64,000 nt of DNA from Paenarthrobacter nicotinovorans (GCF_021919345.1 NZ_CP089293.1:3596001-3660000); one strand, 5' to 3'; positions 7,090 to 15,300 are shown, counted from the stretch's first letter. Notes: generated by a model not told the origin, from the letters alone. Made by a program: numbers and translations.

Positions 7090-7830
7090 CTACTTGGGCG
7101 CAGCGGGGCGCATCAGCGGCGGGTTCAGCACCGCGCGCGTGGGGTGGCCCGTCGTCGGACGGGCCTCCGGGGCGAGCCTGAACAGCGCAGCCGGGCGGCC
7201 GGCGTCGCCCGCTGTCATGCGGCCGGTGTCCTCCAGGAAACCGGGCGTCCCCGTCGCCTTCCGGTGGAAGTTCCGCGGGTCCAGGCGCGTGCCCCAGACG
7301 GCTTCGTACACGGCACGAAGCTGGGCAATGGTGAACTCCTCGCCGCAGAAAGCCGCGCCGAGGGGTGAGTATTCGAGTTTGGACTTGGCCCGCTCAAGGG
7401 CGTCGTCGAGGATTTTGGCGTGGTCGAAGGCGAGTTCCAGCTCTCCGCTTTGGACTTTCGTCACCGGATACCACGCGGCGTTCTCCGCGTCACTGCCGGC
7501 CGCCAGTACCGGGAAGTCCGGTGCCAGGAGGATGTGCGCGACGGTCAGTACGTCGCCGCGGGGGTCGCGCCCCTTGGGTCCGTAGCTCCCCAATTGCTCG
7601 AGGTGCCCGGGAAGGCGCTCGACGCCGGTCTCTTCCGCGAGCTCGCGCACCGCCGCCTCCTGCAGGTCCTCGCCTGCGAGAACGAAGCCGCCCGGCAGTG
7701 CGGGTTTGCCCTTGAAGGGTTCGATGAGGCGTGTGATGAGCAGGACGTTCAGCTCGCCGTCGCGCACGGTGAGGGCGACGACGTCGACGGTCACCGGGAA
7801 GCGCTGTGGCGCCGGATGGGATTCAGGCAT
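7090..7830 (-). CDS. NUDIX domain / winged-helix regulator (NrtR-like)
   Basis: 246 residues. An N-terminal NUDIX fold carries the box GGFVLAGEDLQEAAVRELAE followed by ETGVE (GX5EX7REUXEEXGU, intact), so ADP-ribose-type hydrolysis remains possible. The C-terminal half (LEYSPLGAAFCGEEFTIAQL, then RKATGTPGFLEDTGR) matches the winged-helix DNA-binding half of NrtR regulators, which control NAD metabolism and sense ADP-ribose. The gene is divergent from the SPFH/NAD-kinase-like pair, with two palindromes between them. A TAGAAT -10 box ends 6 nt before the ATG, so the transcript is probably leaderless. Confidence 0.85.
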   Translation of the reverse strand: MPESHPAPQRFPVTVDVVALTVRDGELNVLLITRLIEPFKGKPALPGGFVLAGEDLQEAAVRELAEETGVERLPGHLEQLGSYGPKGRDPRGDVLTVAHILLAPDFPVLAAGSDAENAAWYPVTKVQSGELELAFDHAKILDDALERAKSKLEYSPLGAAFCGEEFTIAQLRAVYEAVWGTRLDPRNFHRKATGTPGFLEDTGRMTAGDAGRPAALFRLAPEARPTTGHPTRAVLNPPLMRPAAPK

Positions 7831-7848
7831 GCAGCAATTCTAGGCAAG

Positions 7849-7869
7849 TTATCGTCATGTTGACAATAA
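7849..7869. promoter_or_regulatory. Operator 1, NrtR-like palindrome
   Basis: TTATCGTCA-n3-TGACAATAA, 8 of 9 symmetric positions. It overlaps the -35 (TTGACA, 7860-7865) of the plus-strand SPFH promoter and the -35 of the minus-strand NUDIX promoter (TTGTCA, with TAGAAT at 7842-7837). Confidence 0.7.
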
Positions 7870-7888
7870 TGTGGGAAGCTCCTACTGT
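7860..7888 (+). promoter_or_regulatory. Promoter of the SPFH/NAD-kinase-like operon
   Basis: TTGACA at 7860-7865, a 17-bp spacer, TACTGT at 7883-7888; start of transcription is expected at about 7895, inside operator 2. Confidence 0.65.
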
Positions 7889-7892
7889 TGAG

Positions 7893-7913
7893 TTATCGTC
7901 AAATTGACGAGAA
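7893..7913. promoter_or_regulatory. Operator 2, NrtR-like palindrome
   Basis: TTATCGTCA-n3-TGACGAGAA. The left half is identical to operator 1, and the site lies 44 bp (about four helical turns) from it, covering the expected transcription start of the SPFH gene. Confidence 0.7.
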
Positions 7914-7931
7914 TAAGTAAAGGAGAACATC

Positions 7932-8951
7932 ATGGCCATCATCAAGCGCTACCCCTGGATCAGCCACTTCCTCGGCAGCCCCACCGGCTACGTCGTCCAC
8001 CTGCAGAAGGGGACGGTCAAGCACCAGGGAGTGGGCCAGGCATTCTTCTTCCGCCCCGCCAACTCGGTACTGAGCGAAGTTCCCGTGGACGACCAGGAAC
8101 TCCCCACGCTCTTCCACGCCATTACCCGCGACCACCAGGACGTCAGCGTTCAGGCCAACGTGACCTACCGGTTCATCGATCCAGTAGCCGTGTCCACACG
8201 CCTGGACTTCGGATTGCAGACCGCGGGCAAGGCACCGGCCACCGGTCGCGAACAGGTTTCCACCATCATCGGCCAGCTGTGCCAGAGCCACGCGATCGAC
8301 CAGATCGCCACCACCACACTCGCCGAAGCCCTGGAACGCGGCGTCAGCCAACTCCGCCTGGTTCTCACCGACGCACTCCGCGCCGATGCAAGGCTCCAGT
8401 CCACCGGCATCGAAATCCTCGGCGTGCAGGTCCTGGCCGTCCGGCCCGAAGCCGACGTGGAACGGGCCTTGCAGACACCCGTCCGCGAACAGCTCCAAGC
8501 CGAAGCGGACCGGGCGGTTTACGAAAGGCGGGCAGTCGCCGTCGAACGTGAACGCACTATCTCCGAGAACGAGATGGCAAGCCAGATCGAACTGGCGGTC
8601 CGCCGCGAGAACCTGGTGGCCCAGGAAGGTGCCAACGCCCGTCGCGCCGCCGAAGAGAAGGCAGCGGCAGGTCTGATCGAGGCCCAGGGATCTGCCGAAC
8701 GCAAGGGCATCGGCGCCGCGGCTGAAGCCAACCAGATCCGGCTGGTCGGCGAAGCGGCAGCTGCCCGCGAAGCCGCCACCATGGAGGTCTACCGCGGAAT
8801 GGAACAAGCCACCCTGCTGGCTCTGGCCCTCAAGGATGCAGCAGGCAGCCTGCCGAACATTGGTAACCTCACCATCACCCCGGACCTGCTCAGCGGAGCA
8901 CTTGCCGGACTGTTCAAGGAACCCGCTGCCACCGCTGAAGTCACCAAGTAA
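7932..8951 (+). CDS. SPFH/band 7 domain protein
   Basis: 339 residues. The first two thirds form an SPFH (stomatin/prohibitin) domain (GYVVHLQKGTVKHQGVG, DVSVQANVTYRFIDPVAV), followed by a long helical coiled-coil rich in Ala/Glu (RRENLVAQEGANARRAAEEK) and a short hydrophobic end. There is no strong N-terminal transmembrane anchor, so it may be soluble or peripherally membrane-bound. AAAGGAG precedes ATG 7932. SPFH proteins oligomerise into cages or scaffolds. Pairing with a NAD-kinase-like protein under a NUDIX regulator points to a role in NAD(P) or nucleotide stress. Confidence 0.85.
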   Translation: MAIIKRYPWISHFLGSPTGYVVHLQKGTVKHQGVGQAFFFRPANSVLSEVPVDDQELPTLFHAITRDHQDVSVQANVTYRFIDPVAVSTRLDFGLQTAGKAPATGREQVSTIIGQLCQSHAIDQIATTTLAEALERGVSQLRLVLTDALRADARLQSTGIEILGVQVLAVRPEADVERALQTPVREQLQAEADRAVYERRAVAVERERTISENEMASQIELAVRRENLVAQEGANARRAAEEKAAAGLIEAQGSAERKGIGAAAEANQIRLVGEAAAAREAATMEVYRGMEQATLLALALKDAAGSLPNIGNLTITPDLLSGALAGLFKEPAATAEVTK

Positions 8952-8960
8952 GGATCTGTC

Positions 8961-9863
8961 ATGGCAACCCCTCGCATCGTCCTCGTCCACCGGCGGACCG
9001 AACTTCAGGAACTCCTGGACCGGCACGCCACCCGCGGCCAGGCCGAATTCTTCCTCAGCACCCGCGGGCGCAGCATCCAGGACGTTCAGGACCGGCACGA
9101 CCGCCTCACCGCCGCCCTCGCAACCGTCCGGGAAGCGGTGCCGTCCGACTGGCGGCAGGCCGAAGTTGAACGCGCGGACCTCAGCCGCTTCCTCCTCACG
9201 GCGGAGGACATCATCGCAGTCGTCGGGCAGGACGGACTGGTTGCGAACGTCGCCAAGTACCTGAACGGGCAGCCGGTGATCGGCATCGACCCCGAGCCGG
9301 GGGCCAACCCCGGCGTCCTTGTCCGTCACACGCCAACGGCCGTCGCTGCACTCCTGGCAGCTGGAGATGTCGGGCGGCTGCGCTGCCAGGACCTCACCAC
9401 CGTGACGGCAACGCTCGACGACGGCCAGCAGCTTTCGGCGCTTAACGAAGTTTTCGTCGGGCACGCCTCGCACCAGTCGGCGAAGTACTCGCTCGCCGCG
9501 CCGAGCTTCACGCAGGCCGGCGGACAGACCGAGCGGCAGTCCTCGTCGGGCCTCATTGTTTCCACCGGAACCGGGGCCACCGGATGGTGCGCGTCCATCG
9601 CCTTGGAACGTGGCGGGCGGGCCCTGCCCGCCCCTACCGATCCGCGCCTCGCCTGGTTCGTCCGCGAAGCCTGGCCATCACCGGTCACCGGGGCTTCTTT
9701 GACCGAAGGCGTGCTGGAAGCCGGAGAAGTGCTGCGCATTACCGTGGCATCCGACCAGCTGGTGGTGTTCGGTGATGGCATGGAGGACGACCGGTTGACG
9801 GCTTCCTGGGGGCAGGAGATCACGGTGCAATTGGGGCAACGGCCGCTGCGGTTGGTTGTTTAG
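8961..9863 (+). CDS. NAD kinase-like protein
   Basis: 300 residues, starting 9 bp after the SPFH gene. The core resembles the ATP-NAD kinase/diacylglycerol kinase fold. VVGQDGLVANVAKYL stands where true NadK has GGDGT, and STGTGATGWCASIA stands for the second glycine-rich motif (T-G-S-T-A-Y in NadK). The GGD-to-GQD change and a divergent N-terminus mean it is not the housekeeping NadK. It may be a special NAD(P)-directed kinase or a sensor. Co-regulation with an SPFH protein by an NrtR-like factor supports a NAD-linked role. Confidence 0.75.
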   Translation: MATPRIVLVHRRTELQELLDRHATRGQAEFFLSTRGRSIQDVQDRHDRLTAALATVREAVPSDWRQAEVERADLSRFLLTAEDIIAVVGQDGLVANVAKYLNGQPVIGIDPEPGANPGVLVRHTPTAVAALLAAGDVGRLRCQDLTTVTATLDDGQQLSALNEVFVGHASHQSAKYSLAAPSFTQAGGQTERQSSSGLIVSTGTGATGWCASIALERGGRALPAPTDPRLAWFVREAWPSPVTGASLTEGVLEAGEVLRITVASDQLVVFGDGMEDDRLTASWGQEITVQLGQRPLRLVV

Positions 9864-10000
9864 GTTTGGGCGGGCCGAAGCCAACAATGATCATGGGAAA
9901 CCACCGTGTCAACGGTTAATCCAGTCAATGTAGTATGTGGTTTGGCGTCGCTCTTCATGCCCATCACGCCTATGAATCCCACAAAGACAAAGGAGCTTCC

Positions 10001-10945
10001 GTGAGCCACGCCCCGCAGGCACTGAACCACGCTCCGGCGTCGGAAAGCCGCCATAGCAGTGCCGCCCGCGAGGCCGCAGTGGCCTTGTCGATCGGATTCC
10101 TTGCCGCTGCGCTCGGCCTCACCCCGTGGTGGATTACCGGCGCGAAGCTCCCCCTGCAGAACCTCTGGGCCAACCAGGTCATGCCGGATCAGATGCCCTT
10201 GGCGCTGCTGCCCCTTAGCCAATACGAAGTCCTGACCCTGATCGCACTCCTGACCACCGGAGGAGCAGCGGCCGGACTGGTGATCAGGCTCTGGAAGCCC
10301 GTTCACCGAGGGGTAGCGACGTGGTGTGCGGTGGGCGGTGTCCTGATGGTCCAGGTTGTAGCAACGGTCCAGTCGTTCACGGCACTGAACGATGGCCTCG
10401 CTGGTGGAAGGCTCACGGACTACTATTACTTTGGCCTCCTCGCCGGCGTCATCTCCTCGCTGGCTGCCTCCCTTGTGGCGCTTCTCCTGGTCGCAGCCAA
10501 GACGCGGGCCATCGCAGCCTTGGGTATAGGACTCGTGGCCGTCCCCTTTACGTCCTGGGCTGTGGCGTGGGCAGTCGGTGTCGCAGGGCGGCAGAATCTG
10601 CCCATCCAAGTACCGGCCATCGCCCATTGGGTTCCCGCTGTCCTGGTGGGTTGCGCGCTGGCTTGGTGCGGGCTCAAACCTACCCGCCGTGTAGTGGTGT
10701 GGGTGCTGAACCTAGTTTTTCTGTGGGTTATCCCGGCGGTTTTCACAGCTGTCCAGTCGGTTCTGGGGACCCGGGTCATTGCCGGCGATATCCCTGAGAT
10801 GGTGCTCATGGGCCAGCAGGTCCTGACCGCAGCGTTGGGGCCCGACGGCGGTGCCGGTCCAACAGTGTTGTTGGCCTTGGGTATCGGTCTGGTAGGCGTC
10901 GCTGTCCGGACCATCGCCGCACGACAGGGCGCTGGCAAGCAGTAG
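10001..10945 (+). CDS. Polytopic membrane protein, unknown
   Basis: 314 residues from GTG 10001, preceded by AAAGGAG at 8 nt; the frame is open further upstream but without a ribosome site. About eight hydrophobic helices are visible (VALSIGFLAAALGLTPWWIT, VLTLIALLTTGGAAAGLVI, LLAGVISSLAASLVALLLVA and others), with a polar His/Ser-rich N-terminus. No transporter motif recognised. It stands alone between the NAD-kinase-like gene and ggt. Confidence 0.6.
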   Translation: MSHAPQALNHAPASESRHSSAAREAAVALSIGFLAAALGLTPWWITGAKLPLQNLWANQVMPDQMPLALLPLSQYEVLTLIALLTTGGAAAGLVIRLWKPVHRGVATWCAVGGVLMVQVVATVQSFTALNDGLAGGRLTDYYYFGLLAGVISSLAASLVALLLVAAKTRAIAALGIGLVAVPFTSWAVAWAVGVAGRQNLPIQVPAIAHWVPAVLVGCALAWCGLKPTRRVVVWVLNLVFLWVIPAVFTAVQSVLGTRVIAGDIPEMVLMGQQVLTAALGPDGGAGPTVLLALGIGLVGVAVRTIAARQGAGKQ

Positions 10946-11054
10946 GTCAATACCCACTGCTTCAAGAATCAACCGTTGTCCCTCGCAGAACCCCGGGGTA
11001 GGGTGACCGAACCGTTCGCCCACATCATCGTCTGGGAAAGTTCTGGGAGAAACC

Positions 11055-12911
11055 ATGACACATGTGAGACGTCAGCTGGCCGCTGTCGCAGCAGCCTTCG
11101 CACTCGGCGCAACGAGCGTGGGGATAGCAAGCCCGGCTTCCGCCGATCCTCGTGAAACCGAGAAAACAGCTACGGCCACCGGATATGGCGGAGCTGTCAG
11201 CACCGTGGATCCGGAAGCCTCGGCAGCAGCGATTGAGGTCCTGAAAAAGGGCGGCAACGCGGCCGATGCCGCCGTCGCCGCTGCCGCGACCTTGGGAGTC
11301 ACCGAACCGTACAGTGCCGGCATAGGAGGCGGCGGATACTTCGTGTTCTACGACGCCAAGACCGGAAAAGTCGGCACGATTGACGGCCGCGAAACTGCTC
11401 CGGCGGCGATGCCGAACAATGCATTCATTGACCCCGCCACAGGGAAGCCCTACCCCTTCACCCCGCAGCTGGTGACAAGCGGCGTCTCCGTCGGTGTCCC
11501 CGGTACTCCGGCCACGTGGGAACGCGCCCTGGAACGGTGGGGCAGCATGGACCTGGGTGACGCGCTGAAGCCAGCCATCAAGGTGGCAACCCGGGGCTTC
11601 GTGGTGGACGAAACGTTCCGCCAGCAAACCAAGGACAACCAGGCACGGTTCAGCAACTTCACCTCGACCAAGGACCTGTTCCTCCCCGGTGGCGAGGCTC
11701 CCGCCGTCGGAAGCGTCTTCCAGAACCACGACCTCGCGGCGACCTATCGGCTGCTTGCCAAGGAAGGCACGGACGCCTTCTATAGCGGCAAGCTGGCTAC
11801 GGAGATCGCCGCTACCGTCCAGGCGCCGCCCAAGGTCGCCAAACCGACGCTGCCCGTTCCTGTTGGTTTCATGACAGCCAAGGACTTGGCCGACTACAAG
11901 GTGGTGGATCAGGATCCCACCCACATGACCTACCGCGGTTATGACGTCTACGGCATGGCCCCCTCGAGCAGCGGCGGCACCACTGTCGGGGAGGCGCTGA
12001 ATATCCTGGCGCCGTTCAACCTCTCCGAAATGAAAGCAACGGACGCGCTGCACCACTACTTCGAGGCAAGTTCGCTTGCGTTCGCAGATCGCGGCAAATA
12101 CGTCGGCGATCCTGCGTTCGTGAAGGTTCCGACCCAGGCCCTCCTGGACCCTGCTTTCGGAAAGGAACGCTCTTGCCTGATCGATCCGGCAGCGGCGGCC
12201 AAGAAGCCGGTAGCCCCGGGTGACGTCACCAATTACGACGGCGCGTGCCCGACTTCGGCGGCAACGCTCGCCAAAGAATCCGACACCGAGAACATCTCCA
12301 CCACCAACCTGACCGTTGCGGATAAGTGGGGAAACGTGGTGGAGTACACGCTCACGATTGAGCAGACGGGCGGGTCCGGGATCGTTGTTCCTGGCCGCGG
12401 ATTCCTGCTGAACAACGAGCTGACTGACTTCAGCACGGTTTACGACGCCGCCGACCCCAACCGTATCCAGCCGGGGAAACGGCCGCGTTCCTCCATGTCT
12501 CCCACGATCATCGTGAAGGACGGCGCCCCGTTCCTGGCCCTCGGCTCACCTGGTGGCTCCACCATCATCACGACTGTGCTCCAGACGATCATCAACCGGG
12601 TTGACCTGGGCATGAGCATCTCCGAGGCCCTCGCGGCTCCACGGGCAGCGCCCAGGAACGGAACCACCGTCAGCTCCGAACCAGCGTTCATTGACGCTTA
12701 TGGGCCGGCGCTGAAGGCGAAGGGGCACGTTTTGATGCCGGCCGGTGATGCGTTCACGTCAGCTGCTGAGATAGGCGCGGCGACCGCCATTGAGTTCGGC
12801 GACGGCGGCAAGCTCACCGCGGTATCCGAGCCGACTCGTCGAGGAGGTGGCTCTGCGATGGTGGTCTCCGACCACGGTCAAGGCCCCGGAAAGGGTCCTA
12901 AGCCCAAGTAG
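11055..12911 (+). CDS. ggt: Gamma-glutamyltransferase (secreted)
   Basis: 618 residues with a Sec signal peptide (MTHVRRQLAAVAAAFALGAT..., cleavage near ASADP). The precursor is a typical Ntn-hydrolase: AYSGIG-like GVTEPYSAGIGGGGYFVFYD near residue 85 and the autocleavage site at NISTTNLTVAD, whose first Thr of TTNLT becomes the N-terminal nucleophile of the small subunit. Later PRSSMSPTIIV and GSPGGSTIITTVLQ match the oxyanion and substrate loops. It transfers or hydrolyses the gamma-glutamyl group of glutathione and related compounds outside the membrane. The Gly/Lys-rich tail (HGQGPGKGPKPK) is an unusual addition. Confidence 0.95.
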   Translation: MTHVRRQLAAVAAAFALGATSVGIASPASADPRETEKTATATGYGGAVSTVDPEASAAAIEVLKKGGNAADAAVAAAATLGVTEPYSAGIGGGGYFVFYDAKTGKVGTIDGRETAPAAMPNNAFIDPATGKPYPFTPQLVTSGVSVGVPGTPATWERALERWGSMDLGDALKPAIKVATRGFVVDETFRQQTKDNQARFSNFTSTKDLFLPGGEAPAVGSVFQNHDLAATYRLLAKEGTDAFYSGKLATEIAATVQAPPKVAKPTLPVPVGFMTAKDLADYKVVDQDPTHMTYRGYDVYGMAPSSSGGTTVGEALNILAPFNLSEMKATDALHHYFEASSLAFADRGKYVGDPAFVKVPTQALLDPAFGKERSCLIDPAAAAKKPVAPGDVTNYDGACPTSAATLAKESDTENISTTNLTVADKWGNVVEYTLTIEQTGGSGIVVPGRGFLLNNELTDFSTVYDAADPNRIQPGKRPRSSMSPTIIVKDGAPFLALGSPGGSTIITTVLQTIINRVDLGMSISEALAAPRAAPRNGTTVSSEPAFIDAYGPALKAKGHVLMPAGDAFTSAAEIGAATAIEFGDGGKLTAVSEPTRRGGGSAMVVSDHGQGPGKGPKPK

Positions 12912-12923
12912 CTTTCTACCGTC

Positions 12924-12960
12924 AGAGCGGACCGCGGCATTATCAGCCGCGGTCCGCTCT
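12924..12960. terminator. Bidirectional hairpin after ggt
   Basis: A perfect 14-bp inverted repeat (12924-12937 and 12947-12960, 9-nt loop) starts 13 bp after the ggt stop codon. The same DNA encodes the last residues (RADRG and stop) of the convergent small gene. Confidence 0.7.
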
Positions 12961-13125
12961 GCGTTCCAGCCGGGAACGCCAGTAGGCTGTGCAGGCAGCG
13001 AGGGCGCAAACGACTCCGGTGGTGAGCGACCAAACGGAGTCGCTGGCACCGGAAATGAAGATGTACAGGGAATAGAATCCCAGGACCATGGCCAGGATTA
13101 GCCAGCTCATCGATTTGTTGCTCAT
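12943..13125 (-). CDS. Small two-helix membrane protein next to methyltransferase
   Basis: 60 residues, start ATG 13125 with AAAGGAT upstream and overlapping the methyltransferase stop as ATGA. Two transmembrane helices (SWLILAMVLGFYSLYIFISG and SVWSLTTGVVCALAACTAYW) and a basic tail WRSRLERRADRG. It resembles the small membrane proteins that accompany secreted peptides, such as immunity or export helpers, but the resemblance is only in size and topology. See the 22-bp repeat array upstream of this operon. Confidence 0.65.
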   Translation of the reverse strand: MSNKSMSWLILAMVLGFYSLYIFISGASDSVWSLTTGVVCALAACTAYWRSRLERRADRG

Positions 13126-13889
13126 GGACGATCCTTTACATCTGTCTGGCCCTGTTGATTCCGGGCGCACACCCAAAGGTAGAGCTCTTGAATGTCGGCA
13201 CTTTCGGGGACAACCGCGATGGGCCGGCGCTCCAGAACGCTGAGACCCTCCGCATTGAGCTCTTCTTCGAGGAGTTCGGTGCTCACTAAAGCGATATCAC
13301 TCGTGTACTCAGACGACCGGTAGGTTCCACACTCGTTGAAGCTGACGTAGCTCATGTTCAGGTGACGTGCGCCGTTAAGGGCATCCCGGCTTTCAACAGT
13401 GATCAGGAATGCGTCCTCCCCCAGTTGGGAAATTGTGGTGCCGCCGTTGATGGTTTCCTCCTCGGCGCGGTGATCAGCATTGACCACGGTCATCAGGAAG
13501 CGTCCGCCCGGAGCCAAGCCCCGACTCACCTCGCGGAACAGCATCCGCCTGCGGCGCGGCTCAAGGAGTGTGGCATAACTGGCCCCAAGGACGACGCAGC
13601 CATACGTTTCCACCAAAGCGGCGCAAGCTGTACCCACCTCTCCCAAAGCCACCTCCCGCCTCAAGGAACGGAGATGCCAAGTGAGGCGGCCTGAACCTGG
13701 GGCCACTTCAAGGATCGGCCCATGGGTTTCACCAACCGCGGCCATGATCTCGGGAATCTCCGTCAGGTCCTTGGAGAGGATGTGGTCATAAAGGCGGCAT
13801 CCATGGATCTCCTGCTGGTCTCTAGGACGGCTTCCGCCTTCCAAGGCCTGCAGGACAGGATCAATGGCCCGTTCCGGTGTGGTTGTCAT
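13122..13889 (-). CDS. SAM methyltransferase-like protein lacking motif II
   Basis: 255 residues; ATG 13889 follows GGGGGAAGG. Motif I is present (ILEVAPGSGRLTWHL) and so is the post-core LAPGGRFLMTVVNAD. Between them, where a class I methyltransferase has the acidic SAM-ribose motif (D/E near the end of strand 2) and strand 3, there is a short segment (REVALGEVGTACAALV), as if about 40 residues were missing. The overall plan (LYDHILSKDLTEI...) recalls RiPP-type methyltransferases such as those of daptide clusters, a weak similarity from memory. It may be inactive or have another role. First gene of a two-gene operon behind a 22-bp repeat array. Confidence 0.65.
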   Translation of the reverse strand: MTTTPERAIDPVLQALEGGSRPRDQQEIHGCRLYDHILSKDLTEIPEIMAAVGETHGPILEVAPGSGRLTWHLRSLRREVALGEVGTACAALVETYGCVVLGASYATLLEPRRRRMLFREVSRGLAPGGRFLMTVVNADHRAEEETINGGTTISQLGEDAFLITVESRDALNGARHLNMSYVSFNECGTYRSSEYTSDIALVSTELLEEELNAEGLSVLERRPIAVVPESADIQELYLWVCARNQQGQTDVKDRP

Positions 13890-13974
13890 CTGTGACCTTC
13901 CCCCAGTTTCGGCGTGTTCGTTCTTGGAATCGACACTACGTGCGGCCGGGGGCGCCACAGGGCGGAACGGCAAA

Positions 13975-14050
13975 ACTAGGTGGTGAATCGGACGAAATTA
14001 GGGGCTGTTTGGGTTCGTCTAGGTGGTGTAACGAGCCTCGTCTAGGTGGC
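13975..14050 (-). promoter_or_regulatory. Four-copy ~22-bp direct repeat array upstream of the methyltransferase operon
   Basis: Copies of YTAGGTGGTG start at 13976, 13998 (degenerate), 14019 and 14042, spaced 22, 21 and 23 bp. In transcript orientation the repeat is CACCACCTAR. It is followed by TTTTG, CCTGTG at a fixed distance, then TAGTGT after a 17-bp spacer. The same arrangement is present at 15411-15488. Confidence 0.65.
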
Positions 14051-14072
14051 CCAAGCCCTTCAGACGTGCAAA

Positions 14073-14107
14073 CCCTCGGCGCCGGTCAAATGTCCGTGCG
14101 CCGAGGG
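14073..14107 (-). terminator. Stem-loop after the secreted-protein operon
   Basis: Inverted repeat CCCTCGGCGC / GCGCCGAGGG (14073-14082 and 14098-14107, 15-nt loop), just past the stop of the minus-strand gene ending at 14124. Confidence 0.6.
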
Positions 14108-14123
14108 CTCACCGCCAGGATGC

Positions 14124-14306
14124 CTACGGGGTCTTACCGCCAGACGGCTTCCTGACTTTTCGGGAAAGCCAGATTTCGTTGGCCGCAAAGGGGATGAGAG
14201 CAATGAGCGGTATTGCGACGCCGTGCCAAAACGGAACCATAGAGAACACGAGCGGCACGAATGAAGCAACGAAAATTGCTGGATGAACGTACCTGTACCA
14301 TTTCAT
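14124..14306 (-). CDS. Small membrane protein following the secreted protein gene
   Basis: 60 residues from ATG 14306 with GGGAG upstream. Two hydrophobic stretches (AIFVASFVPLVFSMVPFW and GVAIPLIALIPFAANEIWL), then a basic tail RKVRKPSGGK. It starts 28 bp after the secreted-protein gene and before a terminator, so it is the second gene of a two-gene operon. An immunity-like or anchoring role is possible only by analogy. Confidence 0.65.
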   Translation of the reverse strand: MKWYRYVHPAIFVASFVPLVFSMVPFWHGVAIPLIALIPFAANEIWLSRKVRKPSGGKTP

Positions 14307-14334
14307 GGTTTCTCCCTGGTCAGCAGCGCCTCTG

Positions 14335-15300
14335 CTACCAGCAGTCCCGCGCTGGCATAGTCGCAAGGCCACCCCGAGGGTTGTACAAGGGAACGCCGTA
14401 ACAGGTGTTGCTATTGATGTACGAAGGCCCCCAAACGGAAGCGACAGCATCCACTACGCCCTTGACGCCGGCAATACCGACAACGGTACAGATCTGGCTA
14501 ACAATCTTAGACAGCGCTCCGGAAAGCCGCGTGAAGGTACATCCAGCCCATGCCCCACCAGCCCCAAGTGCGACTGAAATGGAGCTGAAGGCCTTTATCT
14601 CCGCGCCCCAGACGGCGAGCACCGGCCACGGAATCCACTGGATACTTGGATCCGCCTTTACCGGGTAAGCCGTAGAGGCATCATGGGCAATTGTTTGGAC
14701 GAGCTGCGAACCTACCAGGGAGAACGATGTGGGCACCTTCGCCCCGTTGGCATCGTATGCCCACGGAACCTGAACCAGACCCAGCGGTTTGCCGGTGGCG
14801 TCGACGATCCGAACAGAACCGTCAGCGTTCACTTCTGCTGACGCCCCTGAAGGAAGATCCAAATCGAATCGATACTCGTGGGGCGCCGCTTCACCCTCGA
14901 TGCTGATGATGGACTGACTTCCGTACTCAGTTGCGTAGGCGGTGACCGATGCCCCGGGCAGCGCTGTGCTCACCAGCGGAGCATCCTCGCCATGAAAGAG
15001 CCCAGCCGGTACTCCGCTTAGATCCACGTCGTCGGGAAGCGCAGGAGTCCCGGGAAGCGATACCGAGATGCTGTCTTGCGATTGTTCGTCGGTTGTAACT
15101 ATTTCAGTGCCCGCAACCGGTACGGTCGCGATGGGCGATTTGGCATCGCCCCTCAACGGATTCGACCGTGTGTGTTCGATCGCGCGTGAACCACCCCGGT
15201 GGTCATCGGCCACAGCAGGCCCCAGACCGGCTGCCAAGAGACAAGCGCTCAGTGTCGTGGCCAAGACCACCCTTGTGGACATCAAGAGATTCTTCTTCAA
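14335..15300 (-). CDS. Secreted Cys-containing protein, unknown
   Basis: 321 residues. TTG 15300 is preferred (GGAGG 4 nt upstream), giving a signal peptide MKKNLLMSTRVVLATTL with cleavage after AVADD; ATG 15282 is the alternative. The mature protein has a beta-rich central domain (SIISIEGEAAPHEYRFDLDL, ASAEVNADGSVRIVDATGKP) and the segment AYPVKADPSIQW seen in a family of secreted actinobacterial proteins. The C-terminal 100 residues contain a Gly/Ala-rich hydrophobic stretch (VALGAGGAWAGC) and four cysteines, ending ARDCW. The C-terminal region may be membrane-active or toxin-like; this is speculation. Confidence 0.7.
   Translation of the reverse strand: MKKNLLMSTRVVLATTLSACLLAAGLGPAVADDHRGGSRAIEHTRSNPLRGDAKSPIATVPVAGTEIVTTDEQSQDSISVSLPGTPALPDDVDLSGVPAGLFHGEDAPLVSTALPGASVTAYATEYGSQSIISIEGEAAPHEYRFDLDLPSGASAEVNADGSVRIVDATGKPLGLVQVPWAYDANGAKVPTSFSLVGSQLVQTIAHDASTAYPVKADPSIQWIPWPVLAVWGAEIKAFSSISVALGAGGAWAGCTFTRLSGALSKIVSQICTVVGIAGVKGVVDAVASVWGPSYINSNTCYGVPLYNPRGGLATMPARDCW

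Noticed and set aside
7904..8551. Plus-strand 215-codon frame overlapping the SPFH gene
   Set aside because: Arg/Pro-rich out-of-frame shadow of the SPFH coding sequence.
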